NCBI GenBank assembly: GCA_913031385.1
Contig: CAJWCT010000003.1
Coordinates: forward strand, 1 to 42,133
Source of the DNA: an uncultured Flavobacteriales bacterium
GTDB lineage: Bacteria > Bacteroidota > Bacteroidia > Flavobacteriales > Flavobacteriaceae
Reading direction: 5' to 3'
Length of the DNA: 42,133 nucleotides
In this document: one piece after another, positions 1 through 7,916 of the stretch
Layout of the letters: every line of letters starts with the position of its first letter
How positions within the stretch are numbered: the first letter of the stretch is position 1
The notes under the pieces: model-generated
Databases searched by the model: none
What the model was told of the DNA's origin: nothing
Seen by the model: the letters and a program-made list of their open reading frames with translations, nothing else
Translations under genes and position numbers: made by a program

Positions 1-2
1 TA

Positions 3-275
3 AAAAGTATCGAATTAATGTGGATAGGTATAAAGTTAGGTTTTGATAAGATTATACTAAAAAAAAATACATTGATATGTCATTATATTGGAAATTCTGA
101 AGATATGAATGATAGTAAAAATTTTAAAACATTAATTAATTTTGTTAATACAAATTCTGAATTATCTGATATTTCAGAAAAAAATACAAAGAACGGCAGT
201 AGAATGGTTATTAAATTTTTCAAGATCTTTTCTATAAATTCAGCTTATGAATTATTAGAAAAAATTATCATATAA
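3..275 (+). CDS. mfd: Mfd transcription-repair coupling factor, C-terminal end (5' partial)
   Basis: The reading frame is open from the left edge of the window, so only the last 90 or so codons are seen. Residues such as WIGIKLGFDKIILKKN, YIGNSED, a FVNTN stretch and a closing AYELLEKI match my memory of the C-terminal regulatory domain (D7) of Bacteroidota Mfd, which links stalled RNA polymerase to nucleotide-excision repair. The in-frame ATG at 18 is internal and not a start, because the frame continues upstream as KSIEL. metG follows 65 nt downstream on the same strand. The call rests on recalled family similarity of a short tail; the helicase motifs lie outside the window. Confidence 0.65.
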   Translation, partial: KSIELMWIGIKLGFDKIILKKNTLICHYIGNSEDMNDSKNFKTLINFVNTNSELSDISEKNTKNGSRMVIKFFKIFSINSAYELLEKIII

Positions 276-340
276 TTTCAATCATATAACAGAAAATAAA
301 TTGGGAAAATGGTTACATTTACTAATATAATCAATAAATA

Positions 341-2038
341 TTGAAGAAAACTTTTACTATAACAGCTGCACTCCCTTATACTAATGGGCCTATTCATATA
401 GGACATTTAGCAGGAGTGTATATACCTGCGGATATCTTTTCAAGATTTATGAGATTAACTGGAAATGATGTTGCATATATATGTGGCAGTGATGAGCATG
501 GAGTGCCAATTACTATAAAAGCCAAGAAAGAGGGTTTAAGTCCAAAAGATATTGTAGACAGATATCACAGAAATATTAAAAAATCATTTGCAGACTTTGG
601 AATTTCTTTTGATAACTATTCTAGAACCTCTTCAAAACTACATCATAAAACTGCATCTGAGTTTTTTTTAAATTTATATGATAATAATTTTTTTAAAGAA
701 ATAACTACGGAACAATTTTTTGATTTAGAAGCAAATCAATTTTTACCGGATCGATTTGTAGTAGGTGTTTGTCCTAAATGCAATTATGAAAAATCTTATG
801 GAGACCAGTGTGAAAAATGTGGAACTAGTCATAATGCAATAGATCTAATTGATCCAAAATCATCAATAAGTGGTAATTCTCCATCACTGAAAGAGACTAA
901 GCATTGGTATTTGAAATTAGATGAGTTCCAGCCCTTTTTTGAAGATTGGATATTAAAACAACATAAATCTGATTGGAAACAAAATGTATATGGCCAGTGT
1001 AAATCATGGTTAGACGATGGATTAAAACCAAGAGCTGTTACAAGGGATTTAGATTGGGGTGTGTCTGTACCTTTAAAGGATGCTAACGGAAAGGTTTTAT
1101 ATGTTTGGTTTGACGCACCTATTGGTTATATATCCTCAACTAAAGAATGGGCAGATAAGAACAATTTAGATTGGGAAAAGTATTGGAAGAATCCTCAAAC
1201 AGAATTAATTCACTTTATTGGAAAGGATAATATTGTATTTCATTGTATAATTTTTCCTGCAATGCTTAAAGCACATGGAGAATATATTCTTCCAAAAAAT
1301 GTTCCTGCTAATGAATTTCTAAATTTAGAAGGAGCAAAAATATCTACATCTAATAATTGGGCTGTATGGTTACCTGATTATTTAAAAGAATTTCCAAATA
1401 AACAGGATGCTTTAAGATATGTATTAACTGTAAATGCACCTGAAAACAAGGATAATGATTTTACATGGAAAGATTTTCAGGCAAGAAACAATAATGAATT
1501 AGTAGCAATTTATGGAAATTTTATTAATAGAGTTGTCGTTCTAACAAATAAGTATTATGACGGTGTTGTTCCTAAACCAACCGACTTGGATAAGGAAGAC
1601 TTGCATGTTTTACAAAAAGTAAATGAATCGGTAGTATTAATTAATAAACATGTTGAAAAATTCAAGTTTAGAGAATCTTGTAATGAATATATAAATATAG
1701 CTAGGCATGGAAACAAATATTTGGCTGATCAGGAGCCGTGGAAAATTTTCAAAACTGATCTAAAAAGAGTTAATAATATAATATTTGTATCACTTCAAAT
1801 TTCATCTATTTTGGCTACTTTAGGAGAACCTTTTTTACCTTTTGCATCTAATAAATTAAAGAAAATACTTAATCATAATAACCATGATATTAAATGGGAA
1901 TGGGGAAAGATCATAGCCGGGGATCTATTAATAAAACCAGGTATTAGAATTAATGAACCAGAATTATTATTTACAAAAATTGAGGATTCAGAAATAGAAT
2001 TTCAACTTGAAAAATTAAGAAATTCAAAAATTAGTTAG
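341..2038 (+). CDS. metG: Methionyl-tRNA synthetase, short form
   Basis: Class I aminoacyl-tRNA synthetase charging tRNA-Met in the cytoplasm. The HIGH motif is at residues 19-22, a zinc knuckle has C144, C147, C157 and C160, and the KMSKS-equivalent is KISTS at 333-337. The start is TTG at 341: an in-frame stop lies just upstream at 335 and the first in-frame ATG would remove HIGH, so TTG is effectively forced. The protein ends at 565 aa, after the anticodon-binding helical domain. Bacteroidota MetG is, as I recall, usually near 690 aa with a C-terminal Trbp111/EMAP-like tRNA-binding domain, which is missing here. The catalytic core is complete, so it is probably functional. The next gene is convergent and begins the catabolic island. 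Confidence 0.96.
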   Translation: MKKTFTITAALPYTNGPIHIGHLAGVYIPADIFSRFMRLTGNDVAYICGSDEHGVPITIKAKKEGLSPKDIVDRYHRNIKKSFADFGISFDNYSRTSSKLHHKTASEFFLNLYDNNFFKEITTEQFFDLEANQFLPDRFVVGVCPKCNYEKSYGDQCEKCGTSHNAIDLIDPKSSISGNSPSLKETKHWYLKLDEFQPFFEDWILKQHKSDWKQNVYGQCKSWLDDGLKPRAVTRDLDWGVSVPLKDANGKVLYVWFDAPIGYISSTKEWADKNNLDWEKYWKNPQTELIHFIGKDNIVFHCIIFPAMLKAHGEYILPKNVPANEFLNLEGAKISTSNNWAVWLPDYLKEFPNKQDALRYVLTVNAPENKDNDFTWKDFQARNNNELVAIYGNFINRVVVLTNKYYDGVVPKPTDLDKEDLHVLQKVNESVVLINKHVEKFKFRESCNEYINIARHGNKYLADQEPWKIFKTDLKRVNNIIFVSLQISSILATLGEPFLPFASNKLKKILNHNNHDIKWEWGKIIAGDLLIKPGIRINEPELLFTKIEDSEIEFQLEKLRNSKIS

Positions 2039-2073
2039 CAGACATTAGTATCCACTTATATTTGCATATCTAT

Positions 2074-3153
2074 TTAAAATAAATTATCTAATTTCTTTTT
2101 ATTAATTGATTGATTTGCAATTAATGCTAAATCTTCTATCCACAAATTTAGATTTTTAAACCTCATGTCTTTTGTTAAACCCTTGTTATATCTGAAATAG
2201 ATTTGTTGTATAATTACAGCGATTTTAAACAAACCATATACGTAATAAAAAATTAAATTATTAATATTAATTTTTGATTTTAATGCATATTGATTAACAA
2301 ACTGGTCTCTTGTAGGGTTCCCCTCAACCGATGACGGATTAAGATTTAGTTTTTTCATAAAATCTGGATCATTATGGTTTATCCAATAACCAAGTGAAGT
2401 TCCTAAATCCATTAAAGGATCTCCGATAGTAGACATCTCCCAGTCTAGAACTGAAATTATTTCACTTATATTCTTAGAATTTAAAACAATATTATCATAT
2501 TTATAATCATTGTGTATTAATGAGGCTGAACTCTCTTTAGGAATATTATTCAATAACCATTTTGCAGTTTTTTTTAAATTAGCACATTCATCTACTATAG
2601 AATTATTATATCTTTTTATCCAGCCATTAATTTGTCTTAAATTATATCCATCTATTTTTCCAATTTCATTTAATTTTGATTTATGTATATCAATTGAGTG
2701 AAGCTCAACAAAATTATTAATAAAATTATTGGCTATTTTACCCATATTATTTTTATCTAGTTTATTGATTGTTTTAGAGTTTCCCCTGATGATAACCCCA
2801 TTGATTTTTTCCATTAAGTAGAATGGAGCCCCAATAACTTTTGCATCTTCACAATAGCATATAGCTTTTGGAACTTTATTAAAAAAAGGATAGAGTTTTG
2901 ATAAGATATTAAACTCTCTAAACATATCGTGCCCTGTTTTTATTTTAGCACCATGAGGAGGTCTTCTTAACACATATTCATCTTTGCCAATTTTAATCAA
3001 ATAGGTAAGGTTAGAAAAACCACTCGGAAATTGAAAGATTTCAATATCACTTTTTATCGATAATATTTTAGTTAAGTATTCTTGTAAATTTGAAGAATTT
3101 ATTTCTTCTCCTTGTCTAATTTTAGTGGCTTTATCAATATAGTTTTCGTACAT
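2074..3153 (-). CDS. APH-fold phosphotransferase, LvaA / ACAD10-11 kinase-domain type
   Basis: Small-molecule kinase of the aminoglycoside-phosphotransferase fold. The catalytic loop is H214-N-D216 with N221, and the metal-binding motif is D237-W-E. The N-terminal lobe has a Gly-rich FPSGFSNLTYLI strand-turn (42-53) and VLRRPP at 61-66. This is the subfamily found fused to an acyl-CoA dehydrogenase in mammalian ACAD10/11 and beside one in bacterial levulinate (lva) operons, where the kinase phosphorylates the 4-hydroxyl of a 4-hydroxyacyl-CoA. It is not expected to be an antibiotic-resistance enzyme. It is the last gene of the eight-gene minus-strand operon, starting 2 nt after the stop of the ACAD10/11-like gene. 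Kinase fold: confident. 4-hydroxyacyl-CoA as substrate: inferred from family and neighbour. Confidence 0.88.
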   Translation of the reverse strand: MYENYIDKATKIRQGEEINSSNLQEYLTKILSIKSDIEIFQFPSGFSNLTYLIKIGKDEYVLRRPPHGAKIKTGHDMFREFNILSKLYPFFNKVPKAICYCEDAKVIGAPFYLMEKINGVIIRGNSKTINKLDKNNMGKIANNFINNFVELHSIDIHKSKLNEIGKIDGYNLRQINGWIKRYNNSIVDECANLKKTAKWLLNNIPKESSASLIHNDYKYDNIVLNSKNISEIISVLDWEMSTIGDPLMDLGTSLGYWINHNDPDFMKKLNLNPSSVEGNPTRDQFVNQYALKSKININNLIFYYVYGLFKIAVIIQQIYFRYNKGLTKDMRFKNLNLWIEDLALIANQSINKKKLDNLF

Positions 3154-3155
3154 AG

Positions 3156-4337
3156 TTAGACATCTCTATATTTTTTTAGGATTTGTCTGGCAACTCTACT
3201 TTTATGAACTTCATCTGCACCATCATATATTCTTGCTGCTCTCTCGTGCCTATAGTATGAAGCAAGTATAGTATCATCAGTTACTCCAAGAGCTCCATGG
3301 ACCTGAATAGCATAGTCTACAACCTTTTGTAGAACATTAGCACAATAGAACTTAATTATTGAAATTTCATTTCTAGTTTTATAAACTCCTTGTGCATCAA
3401 TTTTATGTGCAGCGTCCTTAATCATTAACCTTGCAGCATTAATCTCTGCTCTACATTCAGCAATCCAATTTTGAATTGTTTGTTTGTCTGCAAGTAATTG
3501 GCCATGTGCTAATTCTCTACTGGCAGCTCTTTTACACATCAAATCAAATGAACGTTCACACATGCCTATCCAACGCATACAATGGTGTATTCTTCCTGGG
3601 CCTAGTCTCTTTTGTGCTATTGAAAATCCTTCTCCATCTCCACCTAGCACATTTGAAAGTGGAACTTTAACATTTTCAAATTTAATTTCAGCATGGCTTT
3701 CCCAACCTCCACCAGGGTGTCCCATTACAGATATATTTCTGATAAATTTAACTCCTTCAGAATCTGTAGGAACAATTATTTGACTTGCTTTTTTGTATGG
3801 ATTTTCATTATTAGGATCTGAAATTAACATTACTATAGCAAATTTTGCTCCATCAAAACTAGAGGTAAACCACTTGTGTCCATTTATTATATAATTGTCA
3901 TTTTCTTTAGTTGCAATAGTCCCCATATTTACAGGATTTGATCCTGCAAAATTAGGCTCTGTCATAGCAAAACAACTCCTTATTTTACCATCTAGAAGTG
4001 GATTTAAATATTTTTCTTTTTGTTCTTCAGTACCAAACTCTATTAATATTTCCATATTTCCTGCATCTGGAGCTTGACAATTAAAGACATAAAAACCATA
4101 TGGACTAGCGCCTAAAATTTCGCTAACCTCCCCATGTTGTTCAAGAGTTAACCCTAGTCCGCCATATTCTTTTGGGATTTGAGGAAGCCAAAGCCCCATC
4201 TTTTTAACTTTTCCTCTTAGTTCATTTAGTTTTGGTAATTTTTCTTCCCAACTTGAATCCAAGATCCAGGGTTCTAAAGAAAACAATTCCTTTTCAACAA
4301 ATTCTTTTATAGTATTCTTTATTTCTTTAAAATCCAT
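3156..4337 (-). CDS. Acyl-CoA dehydrogenase, ACAD10/11 (LvaC-like) subfamily
   Basis: A 393-aa flavoprotein with the ACAD layout: N-terminal helices, a central beta domain (CFAMTEPNFAGSNP, then KWFTS) and a C-terminal four-helix bundle. Near the C-terminus it reads RIYDGADEVHKS, so Asp (about D372) sits where MCAD-type enzymes carry the catalytic Glu of IYEG. As I recall, this Asp-containing motif is characteristic of the ACAD10/11 group. LvaC and ACAD11 convert 4-phosphoacyl-CoA to enoyl-CoA rather than simply dehydrogenating a saturated thioester. The kinase gene follows 2 nt downstream and the MaoC hydratase gene ends 9 nt upstream. The family assignment is strong; the dephosphorylating reaction is inferred. 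Confidence 0.9.
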   Translation of the reverse strand: MDFKEIKNTIKEFVEKELFSLEPWILDSSWEEKLPKLNELRGKVKKMGLWLPQIPKEYGGLGLTLEQHGEVSEILGASPYGFYVFNCQAPDAGNMEILIEFGTEEQKEKYLNPLLDGKIRSCFAMTEPNFAGSNPVNMGTIATKENDNYIINGHKWFTSSFDGAKFAIVMLISDPNNENPYKKASQIIVPTDSEGVKFIRNISVMGHPGGGWESHAEIKFENVKVPLSNVLGGDGEGFSIAQKRLGPGRIHHCMRWIGMCERSFDLMCKRAASRELAHGQLLADKQTIQNWIAECRAEINAARLMIKDAAHKIDAQGVYKTRNEISIIKFYCANVLQKVVDYAIQVHGALGVTDDTILASYYRHERAARIYDGADEVHKSRVARQILKKYRDV

Positions 4338-4346
4338 ATTTAATTT

Positions 4347-4835
4347 TTATTTATAAGCTATAGAAATAAACTCAGCCACACATGCTGGTTTTTCTTGATC
4401 TTTTAATTCATAAATGATCTTTAATTTATACTTAATTCCACCTTTTATATCTTCACATGAAATTACTGAAATTCTAGCTCTAATTGGAGAATTAACCCTT
4501 GTAGCATTCATAAATCTAACTTTATCGCAGCCATAATTGATTGCCATGCTTACATTATTAAGTTTAAGAGTCTCATAACAAAACTTAGGGGCAAGTGATA
4601 ATACTAAGAATCCATGAGCTACAGGCTTTTTGTATGGAGAATGTTTTTCACATAGTTCAGGGTTAATATGAATCCATTGATTATCATCAGTAATTCTTGC
4701 AAAAGTGTTTATTTGATCTTGCGTTATTGTAGTCCATTCTGAAAGTCCAACTTCTTTGCCAACATAATTTTTTAGATCAGATAATTCATCAATCTCTGTA
4801 GAATAAGCTTTATTTATAATATTTTGTTCTGACAT
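4347..4835 (-). CDS. MaoC-like (R)-specific enoyl-CoA hydratase
   Basis: A 162-aa single hot-dog domain. The hydratase-2 signature lies at about residues 43-60, TFARITDDNQWIHINPE, with D51 and H56 as the probable catalytic pair, followed by the typical AHGFLVLSL segment. It should hydrate a trans-2-enoyl-CoA to the (R)-3-hydroxyacyl-CoA in the cytoplasm. The gene sits between an SDR gene (13 nt upstream) and the ACAD10/11-like gene (9 nt downstream). Its product could be oxidised by one of the two SDRs and its substrate supplied by either ACAD. MaoC proteins of this length also occur in polyester and branched-chain metabolism, so the chain specificity is open. Confidence 0.88.
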   Translation of the reverse strand: MSEQNIINKAYSTEIDELSDLKNYVGKEVGLSEWTTITQDQINTFARITDDNQWIHINPELCEKHSPYKKPVAHGFLVLSLAPKFCYETLKLNNVSMAINYGCDKVRFMNATRVNSPIRARISVISCEDIKGGIKYKLKIIYELKDQEKPACVAEFISIAYK

Positions 4836-4848
4836 TTTATTCTTTTTA

Positions 4849-5622
4849 TTATGCTGAAATCATATGACCTCCATCAGCAACAAATACTGATCCTGTACAA
4901 TAATTAGATGCTTCTGATGCAAGGAAACATGCTAATCCTGCCATGTCATCTGGTTCAGCAATTTTCCTTAATGGTAAATCATTTTTTACTTTACTTAGCA
5001 CGTTTTCATTAGTCCATAGAGCCGAACTAAATTTAGTTTTTATTAATCCCGGACATATAGCATTTGATCTAATTCCATATTTCCCCCATTCTTTAGCCTG
5101 TGATTTTGTAAGCATGATTAATGCAGATTTACTAATACTATATACTCCTAAATTTTCACTCGGTTTAAGGCCCTCAACTGAGGCAATATTAATAATACTT
5201 CCACAACTATTTTTTTTCATAAAAGGAAGACACTTATTTGCTAATAGATGAGGAGCTTTCAAATTTACATTAATAACTTTATCAAATAATTCATTGTCAG
5301 TAGCTGTTAATTCACCATAAAGAGGATTAGTTGCTGCATTATTAACCAAAATATCTATTCTTCCAAAAGTTTTAGCTACTGAATTGACTAAATTAATTAT
5401 ATCTTCATCCTTTCCAACATGACATTGAATTGGTAAAATATTTTCTTGCCCTAATTCTTTTGCAACTTCTTCCAAAGAATTTTGATTTCTAGAACTTATA
5501 GCTACTTTTGCTCCAAATTCAATAAAACCTTTAGCAATAGATTTTCCTATTCCCTTACTTGCACCAGTTATTATGGCAACTTTCCCCTCTAGATTAAATT
5601 TATTTTTTATTGATTCTTTCAT
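4849..5622 (-). CDS. SDR-family oxidoreductase (DHRS4-like)
   Basis: A 257-aa classical short-chain dehydrogenase/reductase. It has TGASKGIG at 19-26 (dinucleotide-binding loop), NNAA at 94-97, and the catalytic set N120, S148, Y161 and K165 in INIAS and YSISK. SSRN at 43-46, after the second beta strand, is compatible with NADP(H). Similar SDRs often accompany ACAD10/11-type dehydrogenases. In the lva scheme an SDR (LvaD) reduces a 4-oxoacyl-CoA to the 4-hydroxyacyl-CoA; alternatively this enzyme oxidises the 3-hydroxyacyl-CoA made by MaoC. The upstream SDR gene ends 9 nt before this start, indicating co-transcription. Fold and activity class are secure; the substrate is not. Confidence 0.88.
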   Translation of the reverse strand: MKESIKNKFNLEGKVAIITGASKGIGKSIAKGFIEFGAKVAISSRNQNSLEEVAKELGQENILPIQCHVGKDEDIINLVNSVAKTFGRIDILVNNAATNPLYGELTATDNELFDKVINVNLKAPHLLANKCLPFMKKNSCGSIINIASVEGLKPSENLGVYSISKSALIMLTKSQAKEWGKYGIRSNAICPGLIKTKFSSALWTNENVLSKVKNDLPLRKIAEPDDMAGLACFLASEASNYCTGSVFVADGGHMISA

Positions 5623-5631
5623 ATACTAATA

Positions 5632-6375
5632 CTACATTGTCATTGCTCCTCCATTTGCATGCAATACAATACCGCTAACAAAACTAGCTTCTTTTGAAGC
5701 AAGGAACAGATATACATGACCCATATCTTCAGGAGTACCAATTCTGCCAACAGGAATCATTGCAATACCTGCTTTAACAATTTCTGGAGGTATTGAAGCA
5801 GTCATTTCAGATTTAATAAAACCAGGAGCTACTGCATTAACTGTTATATTGTATCTTCCTGTTTCTTTACAAAGAGCTCTTGTGAATCCAGCAATTGCAG
5901 CTTTAGAAGCAGCATAATTAGTTTGTCCAAATGCTCCCTGAAAAGCATTAATTGATGATGCATTTATAATTCTTCCATATTTCGCTTCTTTCATATGAGG
6001 CAATACTGTTCTTGTAGTTATGTATAAAGAATTAATATTTACATCAATTACTCTATCCCATTCATCCCTTGACATTTTTAAAAATGATCTATCTCTTATA
6101 ATTCCAGCATTATTGATTAGAATATCAATTTTTCCGTATTCTCTGATTAATTCTTCAACGGCCTTATCTACCGATGATTGATCTGATACATTTACCTTTT
6201 GAAAAATTATTTCTCCCCCTTCATCTTTTATTCTATCAGCAGTATTTTGACCCTCATCCATAATGTCCCATAAAGCTACCATAGCTCCTTCATTACAGAA
6301 TACTTTACATATTCCCTCTCCAATTCCTCTGGCTCCACCAGTTATAATAGCCACTTGACCATTTAATTTACCCAT
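5632..6375 (-). CDS. SDR-family reductase, FabG/PhaB-like
   Basis: A 247-aa SDR close to 3-oxoacyl-ACP/acetoacetyl-CoA reductases. It has TGGARGIG at 13-20, NNAG at 88-91, N113, the Ser pair in INASS at 140-141, Y154 and K158 in YAASK. The acidic residue in ALWDIMDE at the end of the second strand could favour NAD(H), in line with a catabolic hydroxyacyl-CoA dehydrogenase. It lies between an ACAD gene (25 nt upstream) and the second SDR gene. The two SDRs are clearly different, so they probably act at different carbons, one on the 3-hydroxy and one on a 4-oxo/4-hydroxy position. That division of labour is inference. Confidence 0.88.
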   Translation of the reverse strand: MGKLNGQVAIITGGARGIGEGICKVFCNEGAMVALWDIMDEGQNTADRIKDEGGEIIFQKVNVSDQSSVDKAVEELIREYGKIDILINNAGIIRDRSFLKMSRDEWDRVIDVNINSLYITTRTVLPHMKEAKYGRIINASSINAFQGAFGQTNYAASKAAIAGFTRALCKETGRYNITVNAVAPGFIKSEMTASIPPEIVKAGIAMIPVGRIGTPEDMGHVYLFLASKEASFVSGIVLHANGGAMTM

Positions 6376-6400
6376 AATTAAAAATTTATATTAATACTTA

Positions 6401-7570
6401 TTATATTCTACTTGTTTCTGCTTCATAATCCTTGCCGTCAATAACAATTTTGGCAATTATATCTCTCATAATTTCAGAAGTTCCACCTCCAATTGTTCCA
6501 ACTCTACAATCTCTATACATTCTTGCCATTGGATAATCTTCAGTATATCCATTTCCACCAAAAAATTGTAAACATTGAGTAGAGACTTTTTCATGTAATT
6601 CTGTGCAAAGTAATTTGCCCATAGAACAGAGTTTTACATCATATATGTTTTTGTCAAATAGATTACAGCAATAATAGCTAAATACTTTTAATGCTTCTAT
6701 TTCAGATGATAATTGCGCAATTCTATGTCTTAATACTTGGAGTTTATTAATACTTTTCCCAAATGCTTTTCTTTCATTCATGTAACTTAATGATTCAGAA
6801 ATTGCAAATTCCATTGTAGCAATGCTACTAGGCATGAAACAAAGTCTTTCTAATTGTAAGCCATTCATTAGATAGTAGAATCCTTTTCCTTCTTCACCTA
6901 CAAGATTTTCTGATGGAACAACTACATTGTCAAAGCTAAGTTCTGCTGTATCAGATGAACGCCACCCAAGTTTGTCAATTTTGGTTTTAGTTATTCCAGG
7001 CGAATCTAGATCTATAACTAATAAACTGATTCCTTTTGATCTAGCTGCTGGATCAGTTTTCACAACTGTGACTATAAAATCTCCATAGACTCCATTAGTA
7101 ATAAATGTTTTTGATCCATTGACAATGTAATTGTCTCCTTTTTTTATAGCATTTGTTTGAATATTTTGAACATCAGATCCAGTATTAGGTTCTGTAATTC
7201 CAATACAGCTTATCAAATTACCAGATATTATCCCTGGAAGATATTTGCTTTTCAGTAGATCACTTCCATATTTTAGGATATATGGTCCAGACATGTATTG
7301 TACTGCTTGTTGAGTTATTGTAAAGCCTCCTGAATTTAGTCTACCCATTTCTTCATTTAGAACTACTTCAAAGAAGAAATCTAGATTACCTCCACCATAT
7401 TTCTCTGGATATGATAGGCCAAGAAATCCCATTTTGCCCATTTTTTTCCAAATTTCTTTAGGAATTTTTCCATCCTTTTCCCATTTATTTAAATTTGGTT
7501 TAACTTCTCTTTTTAGAAAATCCCTAAGGCTTTTTCTAAACATTTCATGTTCTTCAGAAAAATAATTCAT
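6401..7570 (-). CDS. Acyl-CoA dehydrogenase, LCAD/IVD-like
   Basis: A 389-aa FAD-dependent acyl-CoA dehydrogenase with ITEPNTGSD at 125-133, SKTFITNG at 153-160 and a C-terminal IGGGTSEIMRDIIAK. The usual IYEG glutamate is replaced by Gly. As in LCAD and isovaleryl-CoA dehydrogenase, the base is probably on the other helix: E259 in the segment ISESLSYMNERKAFGK aligns with the LCAD position. It should introduce the alpha,beta double bond into a long or branched acyl-CoA, passing electrons to ETF. It differs from the ACAD10/11-like protein of the same operon. The gene follows the poly-lysine-tailed protein with a 16-nt gap. Confidence 0.9.
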   Translation of the reverse strand: MNYFSEEHEMFRKSLRDFLKREVKPNLNKWEKDGKIPKEIWKKMGKMGFLGLSYPEKYGGGNLDFFFEVVLNEEMGRLNSGGFTITQQAVQYMSGPYILKYGSDLLKSKYLPGIISGNLISCIGITEPNTGSDVQNIQTNAIKKGDNYIVNGSKTFITNGVYGDFIVTVVKTDPAARSKGISLLVIDLDSPGITKTKIDKLGWRSSDTAELSFDNVVVPSENLVGEEGKGFYYLMNGLQLERLCFMPSSIATMEFAISESLSYMNERKAFGKSINKLQVLRHRIAQLSSEIEALKVFSYYCCNLFDKNIYDVKLCSMGKLLCTELHEKVSTQCLQFFGGNGYTEDYPMARMYRDCRVGTIGGGTSEIMRDIIAKIVIDGKDYEAETSRI

Positions 7571-7586
7571 TTTTTTATTTATTTAA

Positions 7587-7916
7587 TTAGTGCCTTTTTT
7601 TCTTCTTCTTCTTCTTCTTCTTTGTAGATAATGATATAGTTCCTAAATCAGAATCTCCGTCAAAAGATAAAGTAATTGTAGTATAACGTAAATAGGAAAT
7701 TTCAATCTCACCAGACTCTCCGGTTATCTTAAGTGAAAAATTACCATCAAAGTCTGATATTGTTTCATTAGTTGTGCCTTTTTCAATAATGCTTGCACCC
7801 GGAAGAGGAGCATTTATTTTTTCATCCATAACAGTACCAGATACTACAGTTTGTGCTATAGTAGTTGTTAAAGATAAAAACATAAAAGGAGCAAGAATTT
7901 TGAATTTTATTCCCAT
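7587..7916 (-). CDS. Small exported protein: single CarboxypepD-reg-like domain with poly-lysine tail
   Basis: A 109-aa protein. Residues 1-22 form a Sec signal peptide (hydrophobic core, TTTIAQ cleavage region). Residues 24 to about 90 resemble the beta-sandwich (VSGTV, LPGASIIEKGTTN, SDFDGNFSL, YLRYTTITL) that normally forms the N-terminus of SusC-type TonB-dependent receptors. Here it stands alone and ends in nine consecutive lysines plus Arg-His, encoded by seven AAG and two AAA codons. The start overlaps the CoA-ligase gene by 10 nt, so the two are probably translationally coupled, and the first ACAD gene follows 16 nt downstream. It could be a degraded SusC remnant, but the intact signal peptide, operon position and defined tail argue for a real periplasmic or surface protein. 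Function unknown. Confidence 0.75.
   Translation of the reverse strand: MGIKFKILAPFMFLSLTTTIAQTVVSGTVMDEKINAPLPGASIIEKGTTNETISDFDGNFSLKITGESGEIEISYLRYTTITLSFDGDSDLGTISLSTKKKKKKKKKRH
7602..7622. repeat. (CTT)7 trinucleotide tract
   Basis: Seven perfect CTT units, preceded by seven T residues. Read on the minus strand these encode the lysine tail of the small exported protein. Slippage by whole units would change only the number of lysines and keep the frame. Confidence 0.9.

Noticed and set aside
2074-3153. Aminoglycoside resistance phosphotransferase.
   Set aside because: The fold is shared, but the neighbour and subfamily features point to the ACAD10/11-LvaA group of acyl-CoA metabolism.
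7602-7622. Start of a CRISPR or other repeat array.
   Set aside because: It is a pure trinucleotide run inside a coding frame with no spacers.
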